Shown here: piece after piece, positions 45,238-57,852 of the stretch
Numbering within the stretch: position 1 is the first letter of the stretch
Layout: each line of letters begins with the position of its first letter
Source: Diphasiastrum complanatum
Lineage: Eukaryota; Streptophyta; Lycopodiopsida; Lycopodiales; Lycopodiaceae
Assembly: GCA_029204225.1 (NCBI GenBank)
Contig: CM055111.1
Location: forward strand, 6,203,433-6,267,432
Length of the DNA stretch: 64,000 bases
Reading direction: 5' to 3'
Translations under genes and position numbers: made by a program
Notes under the pieces: model-generated
Database searches by the model: none
Seen by the model: the letters and a program-made list of their open reading frames with translations, nothing else
What the model was told of the DNA's origin: nothing

Positions 45238-47176
45238 GACATTTTTTCTAAATTTAAAGAGATTTGATATTTGCGACTACGTTCAAATACTTCTTTCAAA
45301 CGATCCAAATGGTCTGTATTGGCACTATGGACTCTGAGATCATCCAAGCAGATTTCAAGGAATTTCTGCAAGTAGCCTTTGAAGGCAAACTACATGACTC
45401 TTTGAAATGAACTAGATGCATTACAAAGTCCAAACGGCATAACTTTATAAGCATAAGTCTCTCATTCTGTTGCAAAAGTTGTTTTATGGCAATCCGCAGG
45501 TGCAATTTTAACTTGGTTGTAACCACTTAATCTGTCTAAAAAATTGTATGTTTCCACTCCATCAAGTCAGTCCAATATGTTTTCAGTAAAGGGTAACAAA
45601 AAGTGATCCTTTTGCGTCACTTTGTTCAAGGATTTGAGATTCACACAAATTATCTTCTTTTCATTTTTCTTAGGAATGACGACAATTGGCAAAACCCATT
45701 CTGTATGTTTGATTTTGTAAATAAAATCGGCTTCAAGTAATCTTTGTAACTCTTTTTTTATAAGATCCGTAACGTTTGAATTACAGCGATAAAATTTTGT
45801 GACCTTTGGAACTGCATTAGGCATCAAGGGTATCATATGCTCAATAACCGAGGTAGGAATTCCTTTGAGATCCTTGTACGTCCAAGCAAAACAATCTTGG
45901 TACTTGATCAATAACTTCCTTAATGCTTGAAATTGTTCAGTAAGGTGCGCTCCAACTTGAATAATTTTCTCTGGCTCTCCTGGTTCAGCAAGATTTATGG
46001 GCTGGTCCATCGTAAATCTCATTTGTTTCAATGCTTGCTCTTTTGGTTCACGATGAGCCTTGGGTATCATAATCACAACATCATCCAAAGTATAGCATTT
46101 GAAATGCTCTGGCGTATCATGCTGGACTTCTTCTGATTGTTCTTTTTCATAAGGGTTGATCTTTGATCTCCGTTTAGCTTTCTTGGTAGAAATCGATTGT
46201 GGAGGTGATGACTTCCTAGAAGATGTGCTTGTCTCTGAAGGTGATGACTTCCTTGATGGTGCTTTCTTGCGAGAAGTCTGATTTGAAGAATCATCCTTGA
46301 CCTTCCCCTTTCCTTTATCCAATAAAGGTGGTACATTCTTAGAATCAACTATTCAAGATGATTTTTCTCATTTCAGGACTGTATTATAGTGTTGCTTAGC
46401 TTGTTTCTTTGTCATTTGTCCTGGAGCTTTTCCTTCCTTCAATATAACTGCTTTTGGCTGCTTAATTGTTGATTCATCCGGAATATCTCGAACTCCAAAT
46501 CTTGTAGGATCCATGTGATTGAGAATCTATTCATCCATAAGTTCTACATCTCCATCATAAGTCAAGGCATGACTAACATTTATTAGATCATCTTCAATCG
46601 GATCTGGAATTGGATCAGTTGATATCCAAGCTAAGTTCATCATATTCAATGGAAAAGTGATCGACATATCCAAAGTTCGATCGAACAAGAAAATTTCAGT
46701 CAATTTGAATTGATTATCTCGTTGACACATATAGTCTGATGTGCAATCCACTATTGCAAGAGCTTGATTCCAGTTGACAGTGTCAGTTTGAGAGTCATAA
46801 TGGACTCCCAAAGTCTTCATTTGTCGATCACAAGTATGATCCGTTGTTGATGAATCGTCATCTCCTCTTTGGACTACTTGGACCTCCATCAATCACGGCT
46901 GCTTCTTTACCAAACTGAACCTCCATAAATCACGGCTGCTTCTTTACCAAACTATCTATGTTGTATCGGTAGGGTGATGTTTTTCTGCTCACTTTTGCAA
47001 GTTGTTCTCGCATTGAGTACTTTGTTCGTTTCTTCAAACCTAGCACAAAAAAGTGGCTTCTGACGGACTTGTGATTCCATTTGAGTCAATCTTTCTACTA
47101 ATACTTCTTTCACTTTCAGAGAATTGATATTTTTGCAAAAAAAGTGTTGAACTTTTTCACAAAAGGTTACCAGCAA
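45238..47176 (-). mobile_element. Ty3/gypsy pol, same family as the 6-12 kb element
   Basis: From 47176 on the minus strand: SLKVKEVLVERLTQMESQVR, SEQKNITLPIQHR, a duplicated and broken protease site (46,955-46,882), the acidic linker DDDSSTTDHTCDR, LTEIFLFDRTLDMSITFPLN, a basic linker (LDKGKGK, SISTKKAKRRSKINPYEKEQ), then RT: LLIKYQDCFAWTYKDLKGIP, VLPIVVIPKKNEKKIICVNL and, in another frame, FLDRLSGYNQVKIAPADCHK, MPFGLCNASSSFQRVM and LEICLDDLRVHS. RT motif A, missing in the 6-12 kb copy, is present here. Stops are of the Trp and Gln type. RT ends near 45,238 at the copia junction; RNase H and integrase are gone. Confidence 0.85.
46882..46955. repeat. 37-bp tandem duplication at the protease active site
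   Basis: Units 46882-46918 and 46919-46955 each encode (minus strand) FGKEAAVI-x-GG. The first-read unit has Tyr in place of the catalytic Asp and the second keeps Asp. The rest of the protease is deleted after it. Confidence 0.85.
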
Positions 47177-47750
47177 CTAGATGAACAGTCATTTTGGCCT
47201 TCTATTTTTGGAATTAATGTTTGTCGACCTGGCAGTACATAGATCTAAATCACACCTATGCACAGTGAATCGGACGAAGGTTTTTCTTCTGTATTTCTAG
47301 GGTTTTGATGGTTTTTTGATGTTTTTTTGGTGTTTTTCTGGTGTTTGTTGCAAATCTGCTGAAAATTAACCTTTGCCCTTCAATCTGAAGGTTCTATGAG
47401 TGAAACCGAAGGTGTCTGCAACTCGGCAAAGGTTTCTTGTAAGTGGGTAAAAAGTTATCAGCTCTGATGACGATTTTGCCTCTTTTTTGCTCAAGTCTGG
47501 CAGAAATGACCGATTTTTGTTGTTTTTCCTGATATCTCATATCCAAATGAATCTTAAGAATTGTGATATGAAAAGTTTTCCTTGTTCAACAATCGGATTA
47601 GATTTCAAACAAGAACATCCACTTCAAATCAAGCAAAATCACTCTCAATCTAACCTTAAAATGCAATTTTAACTCTATTCATGCCAAACCAATATGCCTA
47701 ATGCAAGCTAACATTCATCCAAACATGCTGCAATCTAAAAAATTGGCATA
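47177..47750 (-). other. Gypsy leader/gag region without recognisable gag
   Basis: Between the primer site (47,773-47,751) and pol (47,176) there should be gag, but no capsid or zinc knuckle is readable. The gag has been lost or is too decayed. Confidence 0.5.
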
Positions 47751-47773
47751 GCTCCCCGACAACGACGGCGCCA
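47751..47773 (-). promoter_or_regulatory. Gypsy primer-binding site (tRNA-Asp type)
   Basis: The minus strand reads TGGCGCCGTCGTTGTCGGGG, close to the complement of the 3' end of tRNA-Asp used by plant Tat/Athila-type gypsy elements. Four bases away the plus strand shows TGTAGTGGC (47778), the LTR terminus. Confidence 0.8.
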
Positions 47774-47777
47774 AAAT

Positions 47778-48700
47778 TGTAGTGGCTTTATTTCCTATCC
47801 TATCCTCAATCCAAGATCCAAGCACACAAGTATCAAAGAGATGAGTCACATGAAGGTTCGATCCTATGAAAGCGATAGCATAAATTAAAATCCAGCATGC
47901 ATGGATGATCGACAATTAACTCTAAGATCCATTAACACTACGATCCACTAACACTACATCCATTAACCCTAAACCGATTAACACTACAACCCACAATAAG
48001 ATAGATACTTGTTTTCTCTCTCTCTCTCCCTTTCTCTCTCACAAAAAACATAAGAGTATACAATCCCAATAACATTCAGATCTCACAATTAGCAAATACA
48101 ACAAAAGCATGAGAGAAGGAGGAAAAGAAATAGAAAGCAAGGATATTCATAATCCATTTCATAAGAGGCTTAACCTCATGTATTTTAAATGAAAAGAGAA
48201 CATGGTTTACAAACTCGAGTAGGCCCCTCTTTATAGTGGAGAGGAGGGCCTTGGCCTCAAAATCCTATTGGCCCATTCAAATCTAAAAAGAGTGAGAAAC
48301 TCTCGCATTAATTAGAGGACCCAATTTGAAATTGAAATTTGGTGGGAACCCTTATTTTTCTCACTAACTTGACATTTAGGCCCTGAGACATTAAAAGTCC
48401 CACAAAAAGGACTAAAGTCCTTTTATTGACTTCCTAATTATCAAATAACTATGTGATCATCGGGTTGGACTTACACAAGTAGGGTGTCAAATCCCTTTCA
48501 CTCACTTAAAAATGCATTTCCATGAGTCACTTGCCATGGTGACCCATAATCCATCCTACCCCAAGGAGGCCAAACCCAATACCTAGATTGTCATGCTCTT
48601 AACTAACCATAGTTAGTTACACCTAACCATGGCGTCAATCCTGTAAGTGCCAACTTAATCCATACATTAGTTGTAATGATCTGAGGATTTGGGCCCTCAT
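47778..48700 (-). repeat. Gypsy 5' LTR (outer limit uncertain)
   Basis: Begins TGTAGTGGC beside the primer site. It contains a CT-rich tract (48,015-48,040) and AT-rich sequence without ORFs. No second copy is available to fix the other end, which I place near 48,700 only roughly. Confidence 0.45.
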
Positions 48701-48769
48701 AGTATATTATCATGATTAATAACATGGTGAGGTCTGAAACCTATGATGGTGGATTTTGCATGGAATTGG

Positions 48770-48860
48770 AAGTGACTCATTGGGTAATAGCATGTGTCCC
48801 AATGAGGTGTCCTAGTTCAAATACTAGTTAGGGAGGAGCTTGGGTGTGTATAAGCATGTT
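48770..48860 (+). other. Possible tRNA-like (SINE-type) sequence
   Basis: GTGACTCATTGGGTAATAG resembles a polymerase III A box and TCCTAGTTCAAATACTAG a B box at suitable spacing. No flanking direct repeat was found, so this is weaker than the 33.0 kb case. Confidence 0.3.
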
Positions 48861-49108
48861 CGCACTCCTCTCACTTGGGAGAATTGACGTATGAGCTTGG
48901 TAGCTGGAGTGTGCTCTCACTCTTACCACCATTGAGATATTAATAGTCATCCATAGCTTGATGATTAATATTAATCGATCTAGGTTTGGTTGGTTGATTC
49001 AATCGAATTTGAACTTTTTTGCTTAAAGCTCTTGAGTTGGCCACAAAGTAGGAATTTGGTGCTAGATGTGGTTTTGCATATGTATTAATGGAATAATTGT
49101 TGTTTGTG

Positions 49109-49642
49109 TCAATTTAAAATTCCACTAATGAACTTGCTTAAATTTTTTCTTGCAATCTTCATTTTATGCTTAGAAGGGAACGGCCATAAAGTTGAGCTTG
49201 TGCATGTAGCTGATTTTCTTTTTGAATACAAATCCTGAGTATCCGACCATGAGCCTGAGGAGGATGCAGATTTTCTGATTTCCTTTTGTAGAAGCATCGA
49301 AATTGCTCTTGATAGAGTAATTTGCTCCTGGGTCGAAATTATCATAACCCAATTTTCATAGGCTTCAGGAAGACTCAATAGTAGAGTCATAACAACATCG
49401 GAATCTTCAATGACTAAACCAATTGCAGCCATTTGCTCCATAAAATTTTTGAAAGTGTTGATATGACTTGTAACATTTTCTGCTTCAGACGTCTTCAGGT
49501 TGAAGAATTTCTTCCTCAAATGTAACTTGGAAGTAACATCTATGATATCATGCAGGGTTGCTAGGATGTCTAATGCATCCTTGGTTGTTTGAATATTATG
49601 TATGTGAATTATCTGTGTATCCTTGATATTGAGAGTGATCAT
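49109..49642 (-). pseudogene. Copia gag
   Basis: Minus-strand ORF of 177 codons: NIKDTQIIHIHNIQTTKDAL, DILATLHDIIDVTSKLHLRK, VTSHINTFKNFMEQMAAIGL and VVMTLLLSLPEAYENWVMII. This is the copia gag core, with the SLPxxYxxW motif. The N-terminal part lies further upstream (to about 49,850) in other frames. It is followed by RKSASSSGSWSDTQDL, where a nucleocapsid would start, but no zinc knuckle is visible. Pol is absent. Primer site and LTR lie just upstream. Confidence 0.85.
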
Positions 49643-49861
49643 GGCAAATGCCTTGGCATCTCTCAGTCTCCATTTGGCGATAACGGCTGCATCCCTCCAT
49701 CGAGTCTCTCAATTAGAGAAGACGAATCCATTCTGGCTGAGCGAGATCATTGGTAGTAACAACGATTTCGAAATATGTTGGTTGCGCGCTTGCTAGAAGA
49801 ACGTCTTGATAGAAACAAGACTTGATAATCCACAAACAATGTGCAAATTACTGAGCAGCCC

Positions 49862-49873
49862 GCTCTAATACCA
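49862..49873 (-). promoter_or_regulatory. Copia primer-binding site (variant)
   Basis: GCTCTAATACCA is the reverse complement of TGGTATTAGAGC, one change from the initiator Met primer site, and directly abuts the LTR start at 49874. Confidence 0.75.
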
Positions 49874-50270
49874 TGTCGAAAATCAGTGGAAATGAGCGAA
49901 AGCTGATGAGCGAGCTTGGTGTAGGATCGGAAGCGCAACAGACAACAACAAAAATTTCAGACAAATGCTCAATGAAACAATACAGTAGTTAGACTGAGAA
50001 CTTGCACTCTAATTAATATCAACAATGAGTACAATGCTTGAAGTGATAACTTCAACTTACAGTCGTTGAGCATGATAACTTTGGCTACAGAAAACTCGAA
50101 TACTCAGAAGAAGTTTTTTTATGAAGATTATAGGATTGATATCCTGGAAAATATCTACAATTATCTTTTGTTGTAGTTATTACAACCGCCTCATTATAGT
50201 TAATGCATGTACAAAGTGGGCGGACTGTCAACGTGAAGTTGTTGGGTCAAATTTTAGATTTAGACCGACA
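49874..50270 (-). repeat. Copia LTR, 397 bp
   Basis: Starts TGTCG (49874) beside the primer site and ends CGACA (50270), matching inverted termini. Internal blocks are shared with 44.11-44.53 kb. Confidence 0.65.
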
Positions 50271-50280
50271 ATATTGAAAT

Positions 50281-50576
50281 TTACAAGTACCGAAAAATAT
50301 ACACTGACTCGAAAAATATAGAATTTTTTGAATCGATCCAGTATCGAAAAATTCTAGAAAATTCGATCCTGAACTCTCTCTCAGAAAAGAAATTTGCCTC
50401 CTCCATTGCTGGCGCAGTTCTGTGCGCGAGGAGGAGGCCGAAAATCGGGTTTTTGGTTTTTTTTTTTTTTTTAACGATTCTGTCCACGATTCGCTGCAGC
50501 GAATCGCAATTCGCGATTTGTAGAATCGCGATTCTCGAATCGCGAAGCTGGCGAATCACGATTCGCTGCAACTATG
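50281..50576 (-). mobile_element. hAT left end, inverted
   Basis: Read on the minus strand from 50584: CTTTGAAC, then CATAGTTGCAGC and a subterminal region packed with GAATCG/CGATTC repeats (50,475-50,576), then a poly-A-rich segment. This is what the left end of a hAT element with its 8-bp target duplication would look like, but it points the wrong way relative to the transposase gene. Confidence 0.55.
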
Positions 50577-50820
50577 GTTCAAAGCAAGAGCGAAAGAGAA
50601 TAAAAATCACAAAATAGGTTATGACAAGACACTAGATAAATAGCTAGAATCAAAGTTCACCACAAGCTAATGGATTTTGATGATCTTGTTGGAATTCGAT
50701 GCCCATCATTCAATAATGAGCATCCTCATTATTGAAACCAGAAACAGAAGGCTCGAATTTTTGGACCTTCGATGCTGCTAACCACATCTCAACTACTGTC
50801 TAAACTTTTTTACTGGGTGT

Positions 50821-52836
50821 TTGTGTTGCAGATCACTTCTACGGCCATGCGCCTGGTCACTTTTGTCACTAGGAAGAGGCGTGTGTTGGCCCTGTTCCGC
50901 ACCTTCTCCACCCTAAACGTGAAGAAGCCCGCACCCACACGCTTTGCGTTTTACTTCTTGGTGCTAGAGCGATTGGTGGTGGTGAAGGATGCATTGCGGC
51001 GGATGGTTTCCAGCGTGGCCTTCCGGGACTTTACAAACCTCCCCCATTCGGCATTTTTCCAGTCCACTGTGTACGGCGACGAGTTCTAGAGAACTGCTGA
51101 GGAGATTAGTGGGATCCTACTACCCATTTACAGAGTGCTGCGTTTGGTAGACCGTGAGGGGTGCACCCTCGGTCTCATTTACGAGTTCATGGAGCGCATC
51201 GGCGAGGGGATTCTGTTGTCAACCTTGGACGAGCATAGGTATGACTCTTCAGTGTCTAGTTTGTTGTTTCTCACTCGAGTCTGATGCGTTTCTTTTATGC
51301 TATGGTTTAGTGATTGTTGTAATTTGTCTGCTGTAGGAGGCGCGAGATCTCACGCATCTGGGAGGCCAGATGGGACTACTTCCACCGACCCATCCACGCC
51401 GTAGCCCACATGTTGCACCCCTTGTGGCGCTCTACACGAGAGAGGGACGATCCGGAGCTGCACCGGGGATGGGTGGAGTACACAGCGCGTATGGCCCGGA
51501 CCAGGTACGTGTGAGAAATCATTTGGTAGCAATGTTACTGCAGTATTGTACTCATTGGTAGTGTCTGAATTTGAGGGGTCTTACATGTGCCATGTTTTTC
51601 CTTTTGCCAATAGGTCCGATGCTGGCCAACATTGCAAGCCAGCTGCTCGCATTTGAGCGCTTCCAGTTTCCTTTCGATGGAGAGCAGAGTCGGCGGAGGG
51701 AGGATCAGCTGAGGCCCGTTACATGGTGGTGCATCCACGGGCGCAGCACATGTGACCTGAGGCGATTGGCTGAGAGAGTCCTTGCACAGGACTGTTCTGC
51801 AGGAGCTTGTGAGCGGAAGTGGAGCACCTGGGCCTTGTATCACACGCAGAAGAGGAACAGGTTGTCCATCAAGCAGTGTAGGCGGTTGGTGTTTGTGAAC
51901 ACCAACGGCCGTATGCTGAGGCGCACACGAGGAGAGGGTCAGATGTTCGAGGTGAGTCACATCATTACCCCTTTTTTCTTGGTAAGCTTTGATGAATTGA
52001 TTTGCTTTCAAAATATGCAGTGAGTTGCACAACAACAATGTATTGTTTTTGGTTGCAGGTGGACCCCGACACTTGCTTGGTGGATTCGATAGCTGCTGTT
52101 CCTCGGGCACCACCCACACAGGAGGAGATGGATGATGAGATCCATAGAGAGCTCTACAGACAAGCACAGGCTGACGCACGGGCTTTACGGCGGCAGAGGA
52201 GGACAGAGAGGCAGAGGGAGAGGGCTGAGGAGGGAGATGACGAGGTCTCAGAGGGTGGAGAGATGCTCGGGGCAGACTATGTGGAGGAGGAGGAGTGGGT
52301 TGAGGGAGATACAGAGGAGGACGAGGAGATGTGGGCGGAGGCACAAGGGGATGACCTGGCCGACCTGCTGGTGGACCCTGATGCAGAGACAGAGGAGGAG
52401 CCAGCCATTCCTGCACGTAGGCCTAGGGGGAGACCTAGAGGTTCTAGGAGGGGGGGGGCTGAGTACTCTTTTTGTAGACAGGAGTGGAGCATCACAGGCA
52501 GTCGTCGGCCAGGCATCATCACAGTGGGTAGGGCCACCCCAGGGCGTAGGGTTACGGCCACCTGACACACAGGCATGACGGAGTAGACACAGGGCTGGGG
52601 GCAGCCAGATGGGGGCCAGAGGAGGGGAGAGAGACAGAGGCAGAGGCAGAGGTAGAGGCAGGGAGAGGGGGGTGGTCCAGAGCCAGGGCACGCAGCAGGG
52701 ATCCAGAGCACGCAACAGAGCCAGGGCCACACCACGACATATGGCTCCCTCCAGTTCCGATTCATCTGCGGACCCATGGGATCTGCAGTCCACAGATTCG
52801 GATGATTTATCCTACCATGACTCTAACGAGCCTTAG
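50821..52836 (+). pseudogene. hAT transposase (C-terminal half, four exons)
   Basis: An acceptor-like GTTGCAG at about 50,830 starts TSTAMRLVTFVTRKRRVLAL and PAPTRFAFYFLVLERLVVVK, the hAT RNase H-like region. TAG 51087-51089 replaces the expected Trp before RTAEEISGILLPIYRVLRLV. Introns at about 51,240-51,336, 51,507-51,613 and 51,951-52,058 have GT...AG ends. The dimerisation region is clear: QLRPVTWWCIHG, CDLRRLAERVLAQDCSAGAC, ERKWSTWALYHTQKRNRLSI, LVFVNTNGRML. The last exon adds an acidic stretch (DYVEEEEWVEGDTEEDEEMW) and an AT-hook-like RRPRGRPRGSRR. Phase at the 51,507-51,613 intron is off by one, so a small indel is likely. BED zinc finger and N-terminal catalytic part are not found. 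Coding GC is higher than the surroundings. Confidence 0.85.
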
Positions 52837-53005
52837 TTATATAGTTTTCATTACGTTCATGGAACATCATTGTACCCCTTTTTGGTGCCATGTGGCCCGA
52901 TATTATATATTATGATGATCCTATTCACAGCATTGTCGTGATTCAGTATTGTTCTTTGTGGTTTTAGTTAAGTAACTTCGGTTTTATGGTTTATGATTTA
53001 TGGTT

Positions 53006-53124
<119 letters not shown>

Positions 53125-53535
53125 GGTTGTTTTGTCAAAAATTGTTTCATTTAAGGCTAAAGTTCAGAATGATTCAGCTAGGTTTTTGTTCAGCATGGTT
53201 TTAGTTCCGTTTGTTGTGAATCATGATCAGAGAGAGATAGAGAGAGGGAGAATCAGAGAAAGGGAGATTCCTGCTATGTTCACTAGGAATGCCCCAATGT
53301 GTTCTCTTTTTTTTATATGGGATGCAGCTTTAGCGTAAAGGGACCATCCTGCACCTGAAACAGTCGACAAACTACACAATCATACTCCCCTCGATCAGAG
53401 CTTTCATCTGATACCCATATTGCACAAAAAAAATTTCAAAAACAAAAAAAATTCGATTCTACACGATTTTGGAAAAATCCCAAATCGCGAATCGGGATCG
53501 CGATTCGTGAATCGCGCTGCAACTATGCTTTGAAC

Positions 53536-56056
53536 AATTGCTATGAAAAATAGCCAACTATTGTGGCTAAGAGATTTGGTCTTCTATTGTAGCATATGCA
53601 ATAGGCGATGGTGACCATTTGTAATAAAATTTAAATAGGGGTGCATAGATTCAAAATCTAACAACACAACTTCATACTACTTTGACTAGTGTTCTAGCCT
53701 TTCAAAAGATTTCATGGGAAAAAGAAAATTAAGAAATTAGAAGTGGTGTGAAAAGTTTATTCTTGGTGGTGTGATCTTCATTCCAATCTGGCTACTTGGT
53801 ATTCTTTTGTATTTTAAACAACCTTAGAATGATAAGAAATCAATCGTTCTTCAATTGAGGAATTGGAGTTTAAATAACTCTTTTAAAAGTTATATGGACT
53901 TATAACATTGAAAAAGAAGAATAAGGATGAGTTTTTATTGTAAAAGTAGGATTTGAGCTTGAATACTTGAAAGTATGGATATGCTCAGGAGTTTCGACAC
54001 CAGTGCACGACTTGTTATTTTTAACAATCTTAAGGGCTAGTATGGCATGGATTTGCCCTAATACCTTTGCATGTGTGTCCTCGGTCCCCTTGGGCCCATA
54101 CCATTTGGTCTAAATTTCAATTAAACACTAGCAACACCTTAGGTTCTAAATAGAGCACCCAGATGCTAATAAATGTTGCAAAGCATAACACCAGGTCCAA
54201 GAGAAACTATCTTTTTAGTGTTGGCGACGAAGTACCAGCTCATGCCATATCTCAGGTCGTTCCTCCTAGCTCGATTACTTTATCCCCCAGATAAATATTG
54301 TAACAACAGATTCAATCTCTTGAAAAAATTTCACAATTGCAGTTTGAACTCCCCAAAAGACTGCTAGCAAAAACTTACCACTCAAATTTCCAACTTTCCA
54401 CCTTGCATTGTGGCTATAATCAAGCTTATTGAAAGCTCAAACTAAAACAAAAATGTTTCTAAAAATGACCATGCAGATCATGTGTAGTTCGCAACAGCAC
54501 CCTCAACGTAAACTCAAACAAACGTTGACCTGAAGCTTCAAAAAAGTGGTATAATCAGCTTCAGGAGAGTGCTACAATCAAGCAAACAAAAGAGAATAAA
54601 GTCAAGCATGGGACTGCAAAATGCTGCTTAAAACATATGCCATCTCCACTTGGTGGGTATCGATATATAAGCGTTATCGAATCATACAAAGATTGAAGCT
54701 CATAGCCACAAACCATAGATCATAGGAGTTAGAAATGTAATCACTTTGAGCATTTGTTCAGAACCATGTTCCTTTCTATATGTGGCAAGTTTCCCACATT
54801 CTGGTTGGAACCTGTTAACTTTTCAAATTTTTGAAGGGAAAAGAACATGTGCAGATATGCACAAATATATTGTAAGTTACCAGCAAAACAGCACACAAAG
54901 CATGAAATAGAGAGAAATACTACAAATATAAAAACCAGTATTTACATCTCATTAAGAGATATGCTAATAACAAGTTGAGCTATTGTGATGAGATTCCAGC
55001 TACTATGCTAAGTGAATGCTAGGCTAATCTAAGGACCATTCTCCAATCAATCGATTTATCAAATGCCAAGTCATTGCTGATAAGACTCAGTTTCCTTTCA
55101 TACTGCTAATAGGGCCTCACGCACCTTACTGACATGGCCATGGCCTGCTATAGTAATAAGAGTGTCAAAGATCCAGTGCTCCATGAAGGGCTCATAAATT
55201 GCTTAGAATTGTCCCTGTTCCTCAAAAAGATATTGTCCCCAGGACCCCAGCCAGTAAGAAAACAGTAATGTAAGAAAGTACAGCCACCACAATATTGCAT
55301 ATACTGGTGAAGATGTCACCAAAATGGATATCTTGAACTAGAATCCCTTAAAAAGGGGAAAAAAAGGAATGATTGCATATATCCTATAAGTTGCCAAAAT
55401 TTATTAGCTAAATCAGGTGCAACCAAAACAAAAAAATGTTTTCTACCCATCAATCACAGAAATCCAAATGGACAAGAGAACCAAAGGAATCCATCGAAGG
55501 AAAACTTTACTACATACATCAATATATCGGAAAGACAAAGAATGCCACGTGGCTACATCAATTTAACCCAACGAAGGAGGATATACCAATAAAACTTTGC
55601 CGCCCAAAAGAAACATTGTGATGCGCATAACTAAGGAATACCATATCAATGTATTAAAAATCACCCAAGCGAACCCTGATAGACCACGCAAGCCAAATGA
55701 GCATAGAGGTAGATAGCACTCCTCATACACCACGCAAACCATATGAAAATGGAGGAGAAAGGACATAAGACATAGATAGCCTACCTCAACTTGGGACTAG
55801 GTTTGAGGAGGTGAAAATGGAAAGAGGAAACAGTTTGGTGATGCATCCCTTTGTTGGATTGATAACTAAGTTTGGGCCTCACACTTTCATTGATTCGAAA
55901 TTGTTGAATATAAACCTAAGGGCCCATTTACCTCGTTAAAGTTATTTTCCATTAAATTAGCCCCTTGAGAGGTTACAAGAGGCTGCACCCCTTCTATTAC
56001 ATGTATCATCTTTCTCACTCAATGGATGTAGAATGTTGAGTAGGATACTCGTTGGT

Positions 56057-56133
<77 letters not shown>

Positions 56134-57710
56134 TGTTTCTCTCCTAAGATGAATGCTGTAATTATAATCATAAATACTAAAGCACTAATGATTGCTTGAT
56201 GATTGTTGCGGCAACTACAAATTGGTATGAGAGGCATGCATGAAGAGGAGGATCTGCTCATCCTCATGGAAAGAAGAGGAGCGTGATCAAACTCCTTGTG
56301 ATAAGGAGACTATTGTTGTGAAAAACCAGCATGTAAGAGATTGATTATGTGAAGCAAAAGAAATTGAAGGGTATAATAATTTGAGAATTAGATCATCCTT
56401 GAGAAAAAGAGAGATCTGAAAGTTGTGTGAAATTGCTGAAAATAGTGTTGGCTGCAGAGAATAGAAGATGATGAAGCATGAGACTGAAGACCCGTGATCA
56501 GGCCACAGAAAGGAGAAGATTGTGTGCAGGTTTAAATCCACAGATCTCAATCCATAGTGTAGAAGCAGTTCTGCATGGGAGATCTTTCTAAGAATGATGT
56601 GTTTTAAAATGTGGGAAGGAGAATTGCTAACATTATCAAGGAATAGAGTGTAACATTGTTGGAACAGCCAGCCGTGTATTCACAGGAGAAGCCAGTCATT
56701 GGCACACCTATTCTCATCCCATTCATTGTCTACAATGTACATCAGCTGTTGAAGCCCAAGAAAGCAGGGATTAAACAATTGTAGGGTAGCAATCTGGTGG
56801 GGAAAAGTCGTATTTTCAATCGTAGAATAGTAGCAAGTAGTGTAGTAGGCCGATTGCCCACAAAATTGCAAAAAGACTCATGTAGAATTGAAAAGAGTCC
56901 CACAAGATAACTTGGAGATGTCTGTGGATCTAGTCGTTGCTTTCCACTCGAAACTGGTGTAGATCAGAAGCCCTTCAATGAATTTCTCAAAAATTTGTTT
57001 TAAAATTTTCAACATCTCGGATGGGATGGCCCAAATTGTGACTTGAAAGTTGAAGGGCCCTGAAGTCTCGTTTCACCTCAACTTCACTACAATATTTAAG
57101 CATGAATGATCTAATAGTGACTTGGCACATTTCAAGGGTGAGGGGCCTGAAGTGCAGATTGGAATATATCCTCAGAGATTTTTTTTTTTTATTATCACTC
57201 TCTTCGATGATAGTTTCTCTTAAGACATAAGAGATGTCCTCCATCCAGTTTCCCACACTCTCCAAGATCATTTTCGTCTTTATGTACATCACTTTATATG
57301 GTTAGGTTGCGGGACCTGGAGGCTGTATCAAAATGTCTTGTATTGACATTTTGATTAGGCACAAAGCTTTTTGTGCTCTCTTGTCAAATTGTGCTTGTTT
57401 CTCATTGGGTTGTCCATCCTCATCATCCTCGGTTCAAGTCCCATAATCAAGCATCGCCAATAAGTTTCTCTTTCAAATTTTCATACTTGGAAAGTTAAGC
57501 CATCTAGTTTTTTCATTCTTCAGTAGCATGAACGCATCCATTTTTATTCCCATTTCAATCAAACGGCGTCAGCTTGTAGTGGAAGAGAGGGCATAAATTG
57601 TCACTCCAACTATGCTTACCTGTTCCGTCTTTAATTAGTCAAAATAGTTTGCTGTCCATTTTTGGACTGTTTGATGCCTTTTTTAATTGATCATAACTTC
57701 TCCATACAGG
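53536..57710. other. AT-rich spacer of about 4.2 kb
   Basis: No coding motif, RNA gene or transposon end recognised apart from the CT microsatellite at 56,058-56,128. Confidence 0.5.
56058..56128. repeat. (CT)n microsatellite, about 70 bp
   Basis: Pure CT run. Confidence 0.95.
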
Positions 57711-57823
57711 TGCTTAAGCTTTCCTTGTATTGTTGATGCTACCATAGCTAGTCTCCTTCAAGCTTTCATCTGTTGTGTCTACTACTGAGGTTAAGATACT
57801 TCGTAGATAGACTTGTATGTTCA
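57711..57823 (+). repeat. 5' LTR (113 bp)
   Basis: TGCTTAAGC...GTATGTTCA, followed three bases later by the primer site. Confidence 0.7.
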
Positions 57824-57826
57824 TCA

Positions 57827-57841
57827 TGGTATTAGCGCAGG
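57827..57841 (+). promoter_or_regulatory. Copia primer-binding site (variant)
   Basis: TGGTATTAGCGCAGG, related to the initiator Met primer site TGGTATCAGAGC. Confidence 0.6.
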
Positions 57842-57852
57842 TTGTTTAACCT

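Noticed and set aside
48770-48860. A second SINE comparable to the one at 33.0 kb
   Set aside because: A/B-box-like motifs are present, but no target duplication or tail could be found, so it is listed only as possible.
51535-52793. Long minus-strand Pro-rich ORFs opposite the hAT exons
   Set aside because: Antisense shadows of GC-rich hAT coding sequence; they cross the hAT introns and have no domain.
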